Positions 1 to 6,158 are shown, counted from the first letter of the stretch. The stretch is DNA of 6,158 bases from an uncultured Methylococcaceae bacterium (GCA_903939355.1 CAJAHC010000397.1:1-6158), one strand, 5' to 3'. Numbers and translations: made by a program. The notes: generated from the sequence alone by a model not told the origin.

Positions 1-137
1 GATAAATTTATTGCATCAGTTCCTTTATTATCAGTATGACCTGAAATTTCAATTTTTAATGAAGAATATTCATTCATCAATTTTGCCAAATTGTCTAATT
101 CCATAGTAGATTCAGATGTAAGTGTTGCTTTGCCAAA
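1..137 (-). CDS. OmpA-like C-terminal domain fragment, partial at both ends
   Basis: Read on the minus strand from about 137 down to the window edge, this frame is open for 45 codons and encodes an OmpA/Pal/MotB-type peptidoglycan-binding domain start: [10 protein letters not shown], then an LDNLAKLM helix, then the strand [19 protein letters not shown]. The GHTDN motif and the following N of the NxxLS segment are hallmarks of the family, which anchors the outer membrane to peptidoglycan by binding diaminopimelate. The wording ([21 protein letters not shown]) resembles Bacteroidetes OmpA-family proteins more than gammaproteobacterial Pal; that is recognition from memory, not a search. Upstream, the same frame has only four more codons (KDTR) before a TAA, so there is no start or N-terminal part. 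The fragment is in a different frame from the truncated dapA it abuts, and the rest lies beyond base 1. Only 31 of the first 120 bases are G or C, lower than the neighbouring dapA. Confidence 0.72.
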
Positions 138-661
138 TCGCGTATCTTTTTAACTCGGGTTAGATCTCCTGTAGCTTCTTTAACACCAATAATGTTGGTA
201 AGTTTTGATAGTCTTCCAATGGTTTCAGGTAACATATCGCATGCGGTACGACCTGGTACATTATATAAAATCTGAGGTATATCAACAGCCTCGGCAATTG
301 CCTTGTAATGTAGATATAAGCCTTCTTGGGTCGGCTTATTGTAGTAGGGCGTTACAATAAGACAGGCATCAGCTCCGGCTTGTTGGGCTTTATGCGTCAG
401 ATTAATGGCTTCAATGGTCGAATTGGAACCGGTGCCTGCAATAACTGGAATTCTGCCGCTAACATAGTCAACGACGGTTTTAATAACTTCACAGTGTTCA
501 TTTTCACTCAGCGTTGCTGATTCTCCTGTTGTACCAACAGCTACAAGGGCGTCAGTTCCTTGATTTATGTGATATTGGACTAATTTTTCCAGACTTTCTT
601 TATCAATTGCACCGTTCTCATACATCGGTGTTACTAACGCTACGATACTACCTTGAATCAT
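95..661 (-). CDS. dapA: 4-hydroxy-tetrahydrodipicolinate synthase, 3'-truncated
   Basis: DapA condenses pyruvate with aspartate-semialdehyde in the cytoplasm, the first committed step to diaminopimelate and lysine. The N-terminal 180 or so residues are a standard class I aldolase (beta/alpha)8 barrel. The start [13 protein letters not shown] matches the family. Using E. coli numbering, which coincides here, Thr44/Thr45 (in GTTGES), Tyr107, Tyr133, Arg138 (YNVPGRT) and the Schiff-base Lys161 (GVKEATGD) are all present. The ATG is preceded by GAGAG (667-671) at good spacing. Family members are about 290 residues; this frame stops at 188. After [11 protein letters not shown] the tail HLHLNLLWN does not resemble DapA, and the expected SGDD segment, last barrel strands and C-terminal helical domain are missing. 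Homology therefore ends near base 128. From there the DNA encodes an OmpA-like domain in another frame. The product as written could not complete a barrel and should be inactive. An assembly junction is more likely than a natural truncation. Confidence 0.93.
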   Translation of the reverse strand: MIQGSIVALVTPMYENGAIDKESLEKLVQYHINQGTDALVAVGTTGESATLSENEHCEVIKTVVDYVSGRIPVIAGTGSNSTIEAINLTHKAQQAGADACLIVTPYYNKPTQEGLYLHYKAIAEAVDIPQILYNVPGRTACDMLPETIGRLSKLTNIIGVKEATGDLTRVKKIRDLAKQHLHLNLLWN

Positions 662-704
662 GAAATCTCTCGATCAGAATTGATACGGCTACAAAATTTT
701 ATGT

Positions 705-713
705 ATTATAACA
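705..713 (-). promoter_or_regulatory. Extended -10 promoter element for dapA
   Basis: On the minus strand the sequence reads TG-T-TATAAT: a perfect sigma70 -10 hexamer (710-705) preceded by the TGn extension (713-711). It lies 44 bases upstream of the dapA ATG, giving a predicted leader of about 35-40 bases. No good -35 sits at 16-18 bases; the nearest candidate, TTTACC (736-731), is 20 bases away. The TG extension can compensate for a weak -35. Inferred from consensus only. Confidence 0.5.
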
Positions 714-913
714 AGCAAATACATAAAAAAGGTAAAGGAAACAATTAGTAGTTTAAAAAGATATTTTTTTCGTATTAAAAATAACTGACCTCATTAGCTA
801 AGCTTATTTTTATACTTTTAGTATTCAAGTGGTAGGGGCATTTACTCAACATAATAATATTTTTAAGGTTCTTTAGGCCGAGTTCGGATGTCAATTATTA
901 CTGCAAAAATAAA

Positions 914-929
914 TATAATGCGGTACAAT
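914..929 (+). promoter_or_regulatory. Candidate -10 elements for deaD
   Basis: Two -10-like hexamers lie in tandem: a perfect TATAAT at 914-919 and TACAAT at 924-929. Neither has a convincing TTGACA-like -35 at 16-18 bases upstream. Either would give a deaD leader of roughly 55-70 nucleotides containing the hairpin at 954-966. Transcription from one or both is inference. Confidence 0.4.
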
Positions 930-953
930 GGCTTTATAAACAAACAGTTCCCC

Positions 954-966
954 GCGCTTTAAGCGC
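954..966 (+). promoter_or_regulatory. Hairpin in the deaD 5' leader
   Basis: GCGCT-TTA-AGCGC forms a five-pair stem with a three-base loop, or a four-pair GCGC stem with a five-base loop, 28 bases before the deaD start. It is a rare GC-rich island in an AT-rich leader. It is not followed by a T run, so it is not an intrinsic terminator. The Shine-Dalgarno AGGT (985-988) is outside it. Leader structures of cold-shock RNA helicase mRNAs can be regulatory or stabilising; a role here is speculative. Confidence 0.35.
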
Positions 967-994
967 CTTCTAAAAACTCCTAACAGGTAAATCC

Positions 995-2827
995 ATGTCC
1001 AATGATGTTTCTACATTATCCACTTTCCGTGATTTAGCACTGATTGAACCGTTGCTAAAAGCATTGGACGATGTTGGTTATGAAACACCTTCGCCAATTC
1101 AGGCACAAGTTATTCCATTTATGCTACAAGGCAAAGATGTTCTTGGGCAAGCGCAAACGGGCACTGGTAAAACAGCTGCATTTGCATTGCCTATATTATC
1201 GCGAATTGATCTTCGTCAAAAAGATCCACAAGTATTGGTTCTTGCACCTACACGTGAATTGGCTATACAGGTTGCAGAAGCATTTCAACGCTATGCCGCT
1301 CATTTAAAGGGGTTTCACGTATTACCTATTTACGGTGGACAAGATTATAGTACACAACTCCGTCAGTTAAAACGTGGTGCTCATGTTGTTGTTGGTACCC
1401 CAGGGCGAGTCATGGATCACATGCGAAAAGGGACTTTGAATCTGGATACACTTAAGGTTCTTGTTCTTGATGAAGCAGATGAAATGCTACGCATGGGCTT
1501 TATTGATGATGTGGAATGGGTGCTTGAAAAAACCCCTGATGATATACAAATTGCATTGTTTTCAGCGACCATGCCCACAGTAATTCGTAAGATTGCACAA
1601 GAATATTTGACTAATCCAGAGCAAGTAACTATTAAAGTTACAACTGCGTCAGCTGAAAATATTCGCCAACGTTTTTGGATGGTCAGCGGTGTTCATAAAT
1701 TAGATGCACTTACTCGTATCCTTGAGGCTGAAACCTTTGATGGTATGATCATTTTTGTAAGAACCAAAACTGCAACAATAGAATTGGCAGAAAAACTCGA
1801 AGCTCGTGGTTACTCAGCTGCGGCAATCAACGGTGATATGTCTCAGGCACTTAGAGAGCGTACTATTGCACATCTGAAAAATGGTAAGTTAGATATTTTA
1901 ATTGCCACTGATGTTGCTGCCCGTGGTTTGGATGTGGATCGTATCACTCATGTTGTCAATTATGATATTCCTTATGACACTGAGTCATACATTCATCGTA
2001 TTGGTAGAACTGGACGTGCGGGACGCTCAGGTGATGCCATTCTATTTATTGCACCCAGAGAAAGAAAACTATTAGGTAACATTGAAAAGGCTACTAAACA
2101 AAAAGTTGAAGAAATGGGCTTGCCTTCAACTGAAGTAATTAATAATAAACGTATTTCTCGATTCAAACAGAACATTACCGATACTTTAGCTGTACAAGAG
2201 TTAAGTTTCTTTTCTCAGCTTATTGAGCAATATCAACAGGAGCATAATGTTTCAGCCCTTGAAATTGCAGCAGCTTTGGCGAAATTAGTACAAGGCGATA
2301 CGCCTTTATTAATGCAGAATTTACCTAAAAAATCTTATGAAAGTAGAGAAGATAGGCCGCAAAGAGAAGATCGACCTAGAAGAGAAGATCGTCCGAGAAG
2401 AGAAGATCGTTCGGAAAGAGATCATAAGCCAAAGCGCTCGTTTGGAAGCGGAGTAAACGTAGAAATGGAAGTGTTCCGAATTGAAGTGGGTCATGCTCAT
2501 GGGGTAAAGCCAGGAAATATTGTTGGCGCTATCGCTAATGAAACAGGCATAGACGGCGATCATATTGCCCGAATCAGGATTGAAGAAGATTATAGTACTG
2601 TTGAATTACCAGCAGGAATGCCGAAAGAATTAATTGAAGAACTGAAAAAAATCAGAGTTGCAGGCCAACAACTTAATATATCAAAAATGGATGGCAGCGT
2701 TAGAAAGCCTAAAGTGGATGATGGCGTTAGAAGATCAAAGCCTGATGACGTAACTAAAAAAGTTGATAAAACTAAAAAACGAATGGGTTCTACTTCTCGA
2801 CGCGCTAAACCAAAACCAACTGAATAA
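995..2827 (+). CDS. deaD: DEAD-box ATP-dependent RNA helicase DeaD/CsdA
   Basis: A cytoplasmic RNA helicase that in E. coli helps 50S ribosome assembly and mRNA unwinding or decay, especially in the cold. All family motifs are present: Q motif (F11, PSPIQ 32-36), motif I AQTGTGKT (53-60), Ia PTRELA (85-90), Ib GTPGR (134-138), II DEAD (159-162), III SAT (190-192), IV IIFVRTK (252-258), V DVAARGLD (306-313) and VI HRIGRTGRAGR (334-344). A helical region (about 370-440) follows, then a charged REDRPR repeat (451-474), and then the DbpA/CsdA RNA-binding domain (about 487-568: VFRIEVGHAHGVKPGNIVGAIAN). The tail is lysine/arginine-rich and probably disordered. At 610 residues it is close to E. coli CsdA (629); the two-part C-terminus separates it from RhlB, RhlE and SrmB. 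The ATG has AGGT six bases upstream. It is monocistronic, divergent from dapA and convergent with dnaQ. Confidence 0.96.
   Translation: MSNDVSTLSTFRDLALIEPLLKALDDVGYETPSPIQAQVIPFMLQGKDVLGQAQTGTGKTAAFALPILSRIDLRQKDPQVLVLAPTRELAIQVAEAFQRYAAHLKGFHVLPIYGGQDYSTQLRQLKRGAHVVVGTPGRVMDHMRKGTLNLDTLKVLVLDEADEMLRMGFIDDVEWVLEKTPDDIQIALFSATMPTVIRKIAQEYLTNPEQVTIKVTTASAENIRQRFWMVSGVHKLDALTRILEAETFDGMIIFVRTKTATIELAEKLEARGYSAAAINGDMSQALRERTIAHLKNGKLDILIATDVAARGLDVDRITHVVNYDIPYDTESYIHRIGRTGRAGRSGDAILFIAPRERKLLGNIEKATKQKVEEMGLPSTEVINNKRISRFKQNITDTLAVQELSFFSQLIEQYQQEHNVSALEIAAALAKLVQGDTPLLMQNLPKKSYESREDRPQREDRPRREDRPRREDRSERDHKPKRSFGSGVNVEMEVFRIEVGHAHGVKPGNIVGAIANETGIDGDHIARIRIEEDYSTVELPAGMPKELIEELKKIRVAGQQLNISKMDGSVRKPKVDDGVRRSKPDDVTKKVDKTKKRMGSTSRRAKPKPTE
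2345..2416 (+). repeat. 18-bp in-frame tandem repeat in deaD (REDRPR units)
   Basis: Four consecutive 18-base units encode REDRPQ, REDRPR, REDRPR and REDRSE (residues 451-474 of DeaD). They are alike at the DNA level, with the core AGAGAAGATCG recurring with third-position changes. Such a repeat links the helicase core to the RNA-binding domain and likely gives a flexible, charged RNA-contacting linker. Copy number could vary between strains by slippage. Confidence 0.85.
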
Positions 2828-2868
2828 CCAATTTGAAGCAGGCTTGATTGCTATATAATTAGGGTGTT

Positions 2869-2904
2869 GCACAAGTGTGCCGAGTTAATTTATTTTAGCT
2901 TGGC
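2869..2904 (+). terminator. Possible terminator stem-loop between convergent deaD and dnaQ
   Basis: In the rightward transcript, GCCGAGTTAA (2879-2888) can pair with TTAGCTTGGC (2895-2904) around the loop TTTATT, giving ten pairs including two G-U wobbles. The arm ends immediately before the dnaQ stop codon. A smaller alternative hairpin, GCAC-AAGT-GTGC (2869-2880), overlaps its left arm, so the two are mutually exclusive. No proper T-tract follows. In the leftward transcript the two wobbles become A-C mismatches, so the structure serves deaD better than dnaQ. Confidence 0.35.
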
Positions 2905-3630
2905 TTACTGATTCCAAATGCAGGAACCACTTGCTTCATAAATAGCCTCCAAACGTTCTTGATGGGCTACTAAATCGTCATCATTACAGGGAATAATTTT
3001 TAATGTTTTCCGATCTGGATGTAAGTGTTTTATATTGGAAACAGTGTTTGAAACTTTGATTCCTGATGGCGTTTCTTCCAGTAACGAGGACTGTCCTCCG
3101 GTCATTAATAGAAAGACATCAGCTAGAATTTCTGAGTCTAGTAATGCGCCATGTAAATTACGGTGACTATTATCTATACCATATCTCTTACAAAGAGCAT
3201 CAAGACTGTTTCTTTGTCCAGGGTGTTTTTTTCTGGCGTATGCAAGCGTATCAAATATCTTACATGAATCAGAGATGACACCTATCTTGTTTTTAAGTAT
3301 TGAAAATTCATGATTAATAAAGCCAACATCAAATGGCGCATTGTGGATAACTAATTCTGAGTCCTTAATAAAAGTAAGAAAATCATCAACAATTTGAGAA
3401 AAATATGGTTTGTCATCTAAAAATTGATTGGTGATGCCGTGAACCGCAATTGCACCAGCATCAATTATTCTTTCAGGATTAATATAAGCATGAAAACGTT
3501 TCCCAGTTAATCGACGATTGATTAATTCGACACAACCAATTTCAATGATTCTATGCCCTTCTTGTGGGTTTAAGCCGGTTGTTTCCGTGTCAAGAACTAC
3601 AATACGATTTAAAAATGAGCGCTTATCCAT
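2905..3630 (-). CDS. dnaQ: DNA polymerase III epsilon subunit (3'-5' proofreading exonuclease)
   Basis: DnaQ removes misincorporated nucleotides as part of the replicative polymerase core (alpha-epsilon-theta). The DEDDh exonuclease fold is complete: Exo I DTETTG with D14 and E16, Exo II HNAPFDVGF with D101, and Exo III HGALLDSE with H160 and D165, matching E. coli D12, E14, D103, H162 and D167. TGGQSSLLE (177-185) aligns with the beta-clamp-binding segment of E. coli epsilon. The C-terminal tail (about 208-241, ending GSCIWNQ) corresponds to the E. coli segment that binds the alpha subunit and ends GSCLWRA. At 241 residues it is the same length as E. coli DnaQ (243), so this is true epsilon and not a stand-alone exonuclease. 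It lies 84 bases downstream of galE on the same strand and faces deaD. The ATG at 3630 has only weak Shine-Dalgarno-like AAGA upstream. rnhA, a common partner in enteric bacteria, is not adjacent. Confidence 0.95.
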   Translation of the reverse strand: MDKRSFLNRIVVLDTETTGLNPQEGHRIIEIGCVELINRRLTGKRFHAYINPERIIDAGAIAVHGITNQFLDDKPYFSQIVDDFLTFIKDSELVIHNAPFDVGFINHEFSILKNKIGVISDSCKIFDTLAYARKKHPGQRNSLDALCKRYGIDNSHRNLHGALLDSEILADVFLLMTGGQSSLLEETPSGIKVSNTVSNIKHLHPDRKTLKIIPCNDDDLVAHQERLEAIYEASGSCIWNQ

Positions 3631-3659
3631 TCGGTTATCTTACAGTGAAATGACGATTA

Positions 3660-3688
3660 AGAATATTAGGCTTGGTGATTAGTTTCAA
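3660..3688 (-). promoter_or_regulatory. Candidate sigma70 promoter for dnaQ
   Basis: On the minus strand TTGAAA (3688-3683, five of six consensus bases) is followed by a 17-base spacer and TATTCT (3665-3660, four of six). It lies in the galE-dnaQ gap and predicts a start near 3652, leaving a leader of about 22 bases. This would let dnaQ be transcribed independently of the phoH-galE operon, with some read-through from galE also possible. Confidence 0.45.
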
Positions 3689-3714
3689 GGTTCGTTGCCA
3701 GAGTGGGTGAGAAG

Positions 3715-4764
3715 TCAAATATAGCCTTGTGGATTTTTAGTTTGCCAGTTCCAAGTATCTGTAACCATATCATGTAAATTTTTCTCTACTTTCCAGTTAA
3801 GTTCTTTTAAAGCCAAGTCAGGATTTGCAAAACACTCCGCAAGGTCCCCAGATCTTCTGAGGGCAATTTTATAATTGATGGTTTTGCCTGTTACTTTTTC
3901 AAAAGCATTAATAATTTCGAGTACACTGTAGCCTTTACCAGTCCCAAGGTTATAAGCATTACAGCCACCAATCTCATATAACTCACTGTTCAATGCTGCT
4001 ATTGCATTGATATGACCCTTAACCAAGTCTACAACATGAATATAATCCCTGATGCCAGTGCCGTCAGGGGTTGGGTAATCGTTACCAAAAATTGATAATT
4101 GTTTTAATTTCCCAATAGCTACTTGAGCAACATAAGGCATCAGGTTGTTGGGAATGCCATTTGGATCTTCACCAATCATGCCGCTTTCATGAGCACCTAT
4201 CGGGTTAAAATAGCGTAGTAATGCTATTTTCCAAGGCTGATTACTTTGATTGTTTTTATCTGCAGCCGATAAATCTTTTAGGATATCTTCTATCATGGCT
4301 TTTGACCTGCCATAAGGGTTGATTGCACCTAAGGGGAAGTCCTCTGTGTATTGTGGGCAAGAAGATTCGCCATAAACAGTAGCAGATGAACTAAAGACTA
4401 ATTGCTTCACGTTTGCATGGCTCATTACGTCGGTAAGCACCAGCGTTCCGTAGACGTTATTGTGATAATACAGCTGCGGTTTATCACAAGACTCACCCAC
4501 TGCTTTTAAACCGGCAAAATGGATGACTGTTGTGGGTAATTCTTTGGCAAAAATGTCGGTTAATGCTTGTTTGTCACGAATATCGGCTTTATAAAATGAC
4601 AGTGTTTTCCCTGTTATTTGTTGAACTCTATTCAATGATTCAATTTTACTATTTGATAAATTATCAACTACGATTACTTTGAAGCCCGCTTGCAGTAATT
4701 CTACACAAGCATGGCTGCCAATGTATCCTGCACCTCCAGTTACTAATATTGTCTTAGGATTCAT
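3715..4764 (-). CDS. galE: UDP-glucose 4-epimerase
   Basis: GalE interconverts UDP-glucose and UDP-galactose with bound NAD, feeding galactose metabolism and surface polysaccharide synthesis. This extended short-chain dehydrogenase shows the Rossmann motif GGAGYIGSH (10-18), NNVYGT (102-107), FSSSATVYG with catalytic S127 (124-132), the YGRSK pair Y151/K155, and the GalE signatures RYFNPIGAHESG (184-195), GIPNNLMPYVAQVA (203-216), GTGIRDYIHVVDL (235-247) and RRSGD (303-307). The length of 349 residues and the end DTWNWQTKNPQGY match GalE closely. At the position of E. coli Tyr299, which gates substrate size, it has Cys311 (GDLAECFANP), as in human GALE, so it may also accept UDP-N-acetylhexosamines. 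The ATG overlaps the corC stop as ATGA with no clear Shine-Dalgarno, indicating translational coupling. The usual neighbour here in E. coli is lnt, which is absent. Confidence 0.96.
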   Translation of the reverse strand: MNPKTILVTGGAGYIGSHACVELLQAGFKVIVVDNLSNSKIESLNRVQQITGKTLSFYKADIRDKQALTDIFAKELPTTVIHFAGLKAVGESCDKPQLYYHNNVYGTLVLTDVMSHANVKQLVFSSSATVYGESSCPQYTEDFPLGAINPYGRSKAMIEDILKDLSAADKNNQSNQPWKIALLRYFNPIGAHESGMIGEDPNGIPNNLMPYVAQVAIGKLKQLSIFGNDYPTPDGTGIRDYIHVVDLVKGHINAIAALNSELYEIGGCNAYNLGTGKGYSVLEIINAFEKVTGKTINYKIALRRSGDLAECFANPDLALKELNWKVEKNLHDMVTDTWNWQTKNPQGYI

Positions 4765-5609
4765 AGCGACTTATTTATTTTGAGTTTTATCAGATGAACA
4801 CGACGGTTATCGGCTCTGATAATTTCAAAACGCATATTATCAATAATGAGACGTTCACCTTTTTTAGGCATGTGTTCAAGTTGGCTCAGAACAAATCCAC
4901 CGATGGTATCATATTCATTCGTGGCTAAATGTGTAGAAAAATAATCATCAAATTCTTCAATGGGTATAAGCGCTTTTATCATGAATTCATTAGGGCTACG
5001 CTGAAAAATATATCCTTCATCATCATGATCATCATGTTCATCTTCAATTTCGCCTACAATTTCTTCTAATACATCCTCAATGGTTACCAAACCTGCTGCT
5101 TGACCATATTCATCGACAACAATTGCCATATGATTGCCATTGGTTCTTAATTCTTTAAGTAAAATATTTAATCGCTTACTTTCAGGGACGACACTGACAG
5201 GGCGCATAATATCTTTAACGGTGATAGTTTTCCCTTGCAATACATGTGCTAATAAATCTTTCGCTAGTAAGACACCTACAACCTTGCTGCGATCACCATC
5301 TATTACTGGGTAACGGGAATGACAAAATTCAATGACAAGTGGGCAAATAGATTCTAGCTCTGCATCCTTATGAACCACGACCATTTGAACACGAGGTATC
5401 ATGATATCCCTTACGCGCATTTTTGAGACTTGCAAAACACCTTCAATCATTGATAATGCATCTGTATCCAATAACCTGCTTTCCCTCGCTTCTTGTAATA
5501 TGCCAAGAAGATCATCCAAGTCATGTGGCTCCCCAGAAAACAATTGACTAATTCTATCTACCCAACGTTTACGGGGGGCGTTTCTACTCGGAGGTTGTTC
5601 ATCACTCAT
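4761..5609 (-). CDS. corC: CorC/YbeX-type CBS-domain protein
   Basis: A soluble CBS-pair protein of the CorC/HlyC group. In enterics it was linked to magnesium/cobalt efflux with CorA, and ybeX has later been tied to ribosome metabolism; the biochemical role is unsettled. The N-terminus (1-62, with [18 protein letters not shown] and [23 protein letters not shown]) matches E. coli YbeX. Two CBS domains follow: about 66-125 ([28 protein letters not shown]) and about 130-187 ([43 protein letters not shown]). An acidic linker [10 protein letters not shown] precedes a CorC/HlyC transporter-associated domain (about 203-280, with [19 protein letters not shown]). There are no membrane segments, so it is the short form without a DUF21 domain. 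Length 282 against 292 in E. coli. It overlaps ybeY upstream and galE downstream by four bases each. Confidence 0.94.
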   Translation of the reverse strand: MSDEQPPSRNAPRKRWVDRISQLFSGEPHDLDDLLGILQEARESRLLDTDALSMIEGVLQVSKMRVRDIMIPRVQMVVVHKDAELESICPLVIEFCHSRYPVIDGDRSKVVGVLLAKDLLAHVLQGKTITVKDIMRPVSVVPESKRLNILLKELRTNGNHMAIVVDEYGQAAGLVTIEDVLEEIVGEIEDEHDDHDDEGYIFQRSPNEFMIKALIPIEEFDDYFSTHLATNEYDTIGGFVLSQLEHMPKKGERLIIDNMRFEIIRADNRRVHLIKLKINKSL

Positions 5610-6067
5610 TTATCACAGTCCTGTATATAAGGGTTTTCAATATTTAATGTAGTTAAAATTTTAATCTCTTTGTTTTCCATGATTTCTGCCTCATCGTTAT
5701 CGATGTGGTCGTAACCCAACAAATGTAAAACGCCATGAATAATAATATGAGCCCAATGGTTCATCAAAGGTTTGTTTTGTTCTAGAGCTTCTATTTCGAG
5801 AAGTGGCGCACATATAACCAAGTCACCTAACAAATTTAGTTCAACACCTTCAGGAATTTCAATAGGAAAGCTAAGGATATTAGTAGGGCCTATTTTATGG
5901 CGATATTGCTTATTAAGTGTGGCGCTTTCATGTTCATCAACAATACGTACAACAATTTCAGTATCCCGATTTAGATCAGCAAGTGCTGCATCAACCCAAA
6001 GTTGAATTTTTTCCTGACAAGGTTGAGCGGTTGAACTTAGAATAGCTTGTATTTCAATTAGATTCAT
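5606..6067 (-). CDS. ybeY: Endoribonuclease/rRNA maturation factor YbeY
   Basis: YbeY is a zinc-dependent protein required for 16S rRNA 3'-end maturation and 70S ribosome quality control. The UPF0054 signature [11 protein letters not shown] carries the three zinc-binding histidines (H111, H115 and H121 counted from this start). The conserved [14 protein letters not shown] and LGDLVIC segments are also present, and the end ENPYIQD matches E. coli ENPY-like/EDPYIAE ends. I chose the ATG at 6067 because [10 protein letters not shown] aligns with the family N-terminus (MSQVILDLQLAC in E. coli) and gives 153 residues, near the usual 155. In-frame ATGs at 6100 and 6091 would add a lysine-rich [11 protein letters not shown] extension and overlap phoH further; none of the three has a strong Shine-Dalgarno. 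The start overlaps the 3' end of phoH by 14 bases and the stop overlaps the corC start as ATGA, the conserved phoH-ybeY-corC order. Confidence 0.94.
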   Translation of the reverse strand: MNLIEIQAILSSTAQPCQEKIQLWVDAALADLNRDTEIVVRIVDEHESATLNKQYRHKIGPTNILSFPIEIPEGVELNLLGDLVICAPLLEIEALEQNKPLMNHWAHIIIHGVLHLLGYDHIDNDEAEIMENKEIKILTTLNIENPYIQDCDK

Positions 6068-6158
6068 TATTGGATTTTGTTTTTTTTTCATAAGCTTCAT
6101 AAGCGGAAACTATACGCTGTACGACTGGGTGCCTAACAACATCTCGTATTTCAAAAAA
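6054..6158 (-). CDS. phoH: PhoH family protein (YbeZ), C-terminal end only
   Basis: The last 34 codons of an upstream gene enter from the right edge and end at TGA (6056-6054). The peptide begins [21 protein letters not shown] and ends in a charged tail ([13 protein letters not shown]). The DVVRHPxVQRIVxAYE pattern is the C-terminal signature of PhoH/YbeZ, a P-loop ATPase encoded just upstream of ybeY in many proteobacteria. The Walker motifs lie outside the window. The reading frame overlaps the start of ybeY. Confidence 0.88.
   Translation of the reverse strand, partial: FFEIRDVVRHPVVQRIVSAYEAYEKKTKSNNESN

Larger units (their letters stand above)
662..994. other. Divergent intergenic region between dapA and deaD
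   Basis: This 333-base, strongly AT-rich stretch separates two divergently transcribed genes. I find no convincing coding sequence, tRNA or known riboswitch in it. It holds a perfect extended -10 for leftward dapA transcription (705-713), tandem -10-like hexamers for rightward deaD transcription (914-929), and a GC-rich hairpin in the deaD leader (954-966). A small inverted repeat, CCGA-GT-TCGG (878-887), lies upstream of the rightward -10 elements and could be an operator or chance. The middle part (about 740-870) shows only A/T runs to me. Confidence 0.7.

Noticed and set aside
326..520. Small plus-strand open frame inside dapA
   Set aside because: It is antisense to a strongly conserved DapA region, with no recognisable product or Shine-Dalgarno.
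95..661. dapA truncated by a single sequencing frameshift
   Set aside because: A simple indel would leave the rest of DapA readable in another frame. Instead the next open frame encodes an OmpA domain, and no DapA C-terminal segment appears in any frame.
878..887. CCGA-GT-TCGG inverted repeat as an operator
   Set aside because: Four-base arms are too short to rise above chance, and there is no second copy. Kept only as a note in the intergenic entry.
2321..2563. Minus-strand open frame with a repeated FSSR-type peptide
   Set aside because: It is the antisense reading of the deaD REDRPR repeat and RNA-binding domain; the repetition is inherited from that DNA.
3066..3278. Plus-strand open frame inside dnaQ
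   Set aside because: Antisense to the conserved epsilon exonuclease and clamp-binding region; no family resemblance.
5025..5032. ATGATCAT palindrome as a possible operator
   Set aside because: It lies in codons for the Asp/His-rich CorC linker; repeated GAT/CAT codons explain it.
5772..6005. Plus-strand serine-rich open frame inside ybeY
   Set aside because: Antisense to conserved YbeY sequence and low in complexity; nothing supports expression.
6068..6100. Longer YbeY start at 6100 ([11 protein letters not shown] extension)
   Set aside because: It extends past the usual family N-terminus, overlaps phoH by 47 bases and has no Shine-Dalgarno. It cannot be fully excluded.

Overview
The window looks like a stretch of an AT-rich gammaproteobacterial chromosome, or a metagenomic contig of that kind, carrying housekeeping genes. 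DapA, CsdA/DeaD, DnaQ, GalE, CorC (YbeX), YbeY and the PhoH (YbeZ) C-terminus all resemble their gammaproteobacterial counterparts, and phoH-ybeY-corC is the classic proteobacterial order. I cannot name the genus. No CRISPR array, insertion sequence, prophage, tRNA or rRNA is visible.

Layout: a fragment of an OmpA-like domain (1 to about 137, minus strand, running off the left edge) abuts a 3'-truncated dapA (ends at 661, minus strand) in a different reading frame. A 333-base AT-rich intergenic region follows, with apparent promoters for dapA (leftward) and for the DEAD-box RNA helicase gene deaD/csdA (rightward, 995-2827). A short stem-loop separates deaD from convergent dnaQ. From the right edge leftward, the minus strand reads phoH (partial) - ybeY - corC - galE - dnaQ. 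The first four overlap by 14, 4 and 4 bases and look like one translationally coupled operon. dnaQ lies 84 bases downstream and has a plausible promoter of its own.

How the genes work together: YbeY (RNA maturation), PhoH (ATPase with RNA-related roles) and CsdA (ribosome assembly and mRNA unwinding) all concern RNA. CorC is a CBS-domain protein of uncertain function. GalE makes UDP-galactose, and its substrate gate residue is Cys, which suggests it may also handle UDP-N-acetylhexosamines. DnaQ is the proofreading subunit of DNA polymerase III. DapA makes the lysine/diaminopimelate precursor but is broken here.

I do not see a previously undescribed system. The signal most worth a second look is the dapA/OmpA junction at about 115-140: a lysine/peptidoglycan biosynthesis gene that is normally essential loses its last third exactly where a low-GC, Bacteroidetes-like OmpA domain begins, across a short stretch readable as either gene. 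This is more likely an assembly chimera than a biological fusion, but it should be resolved before dapA is read as truncated.
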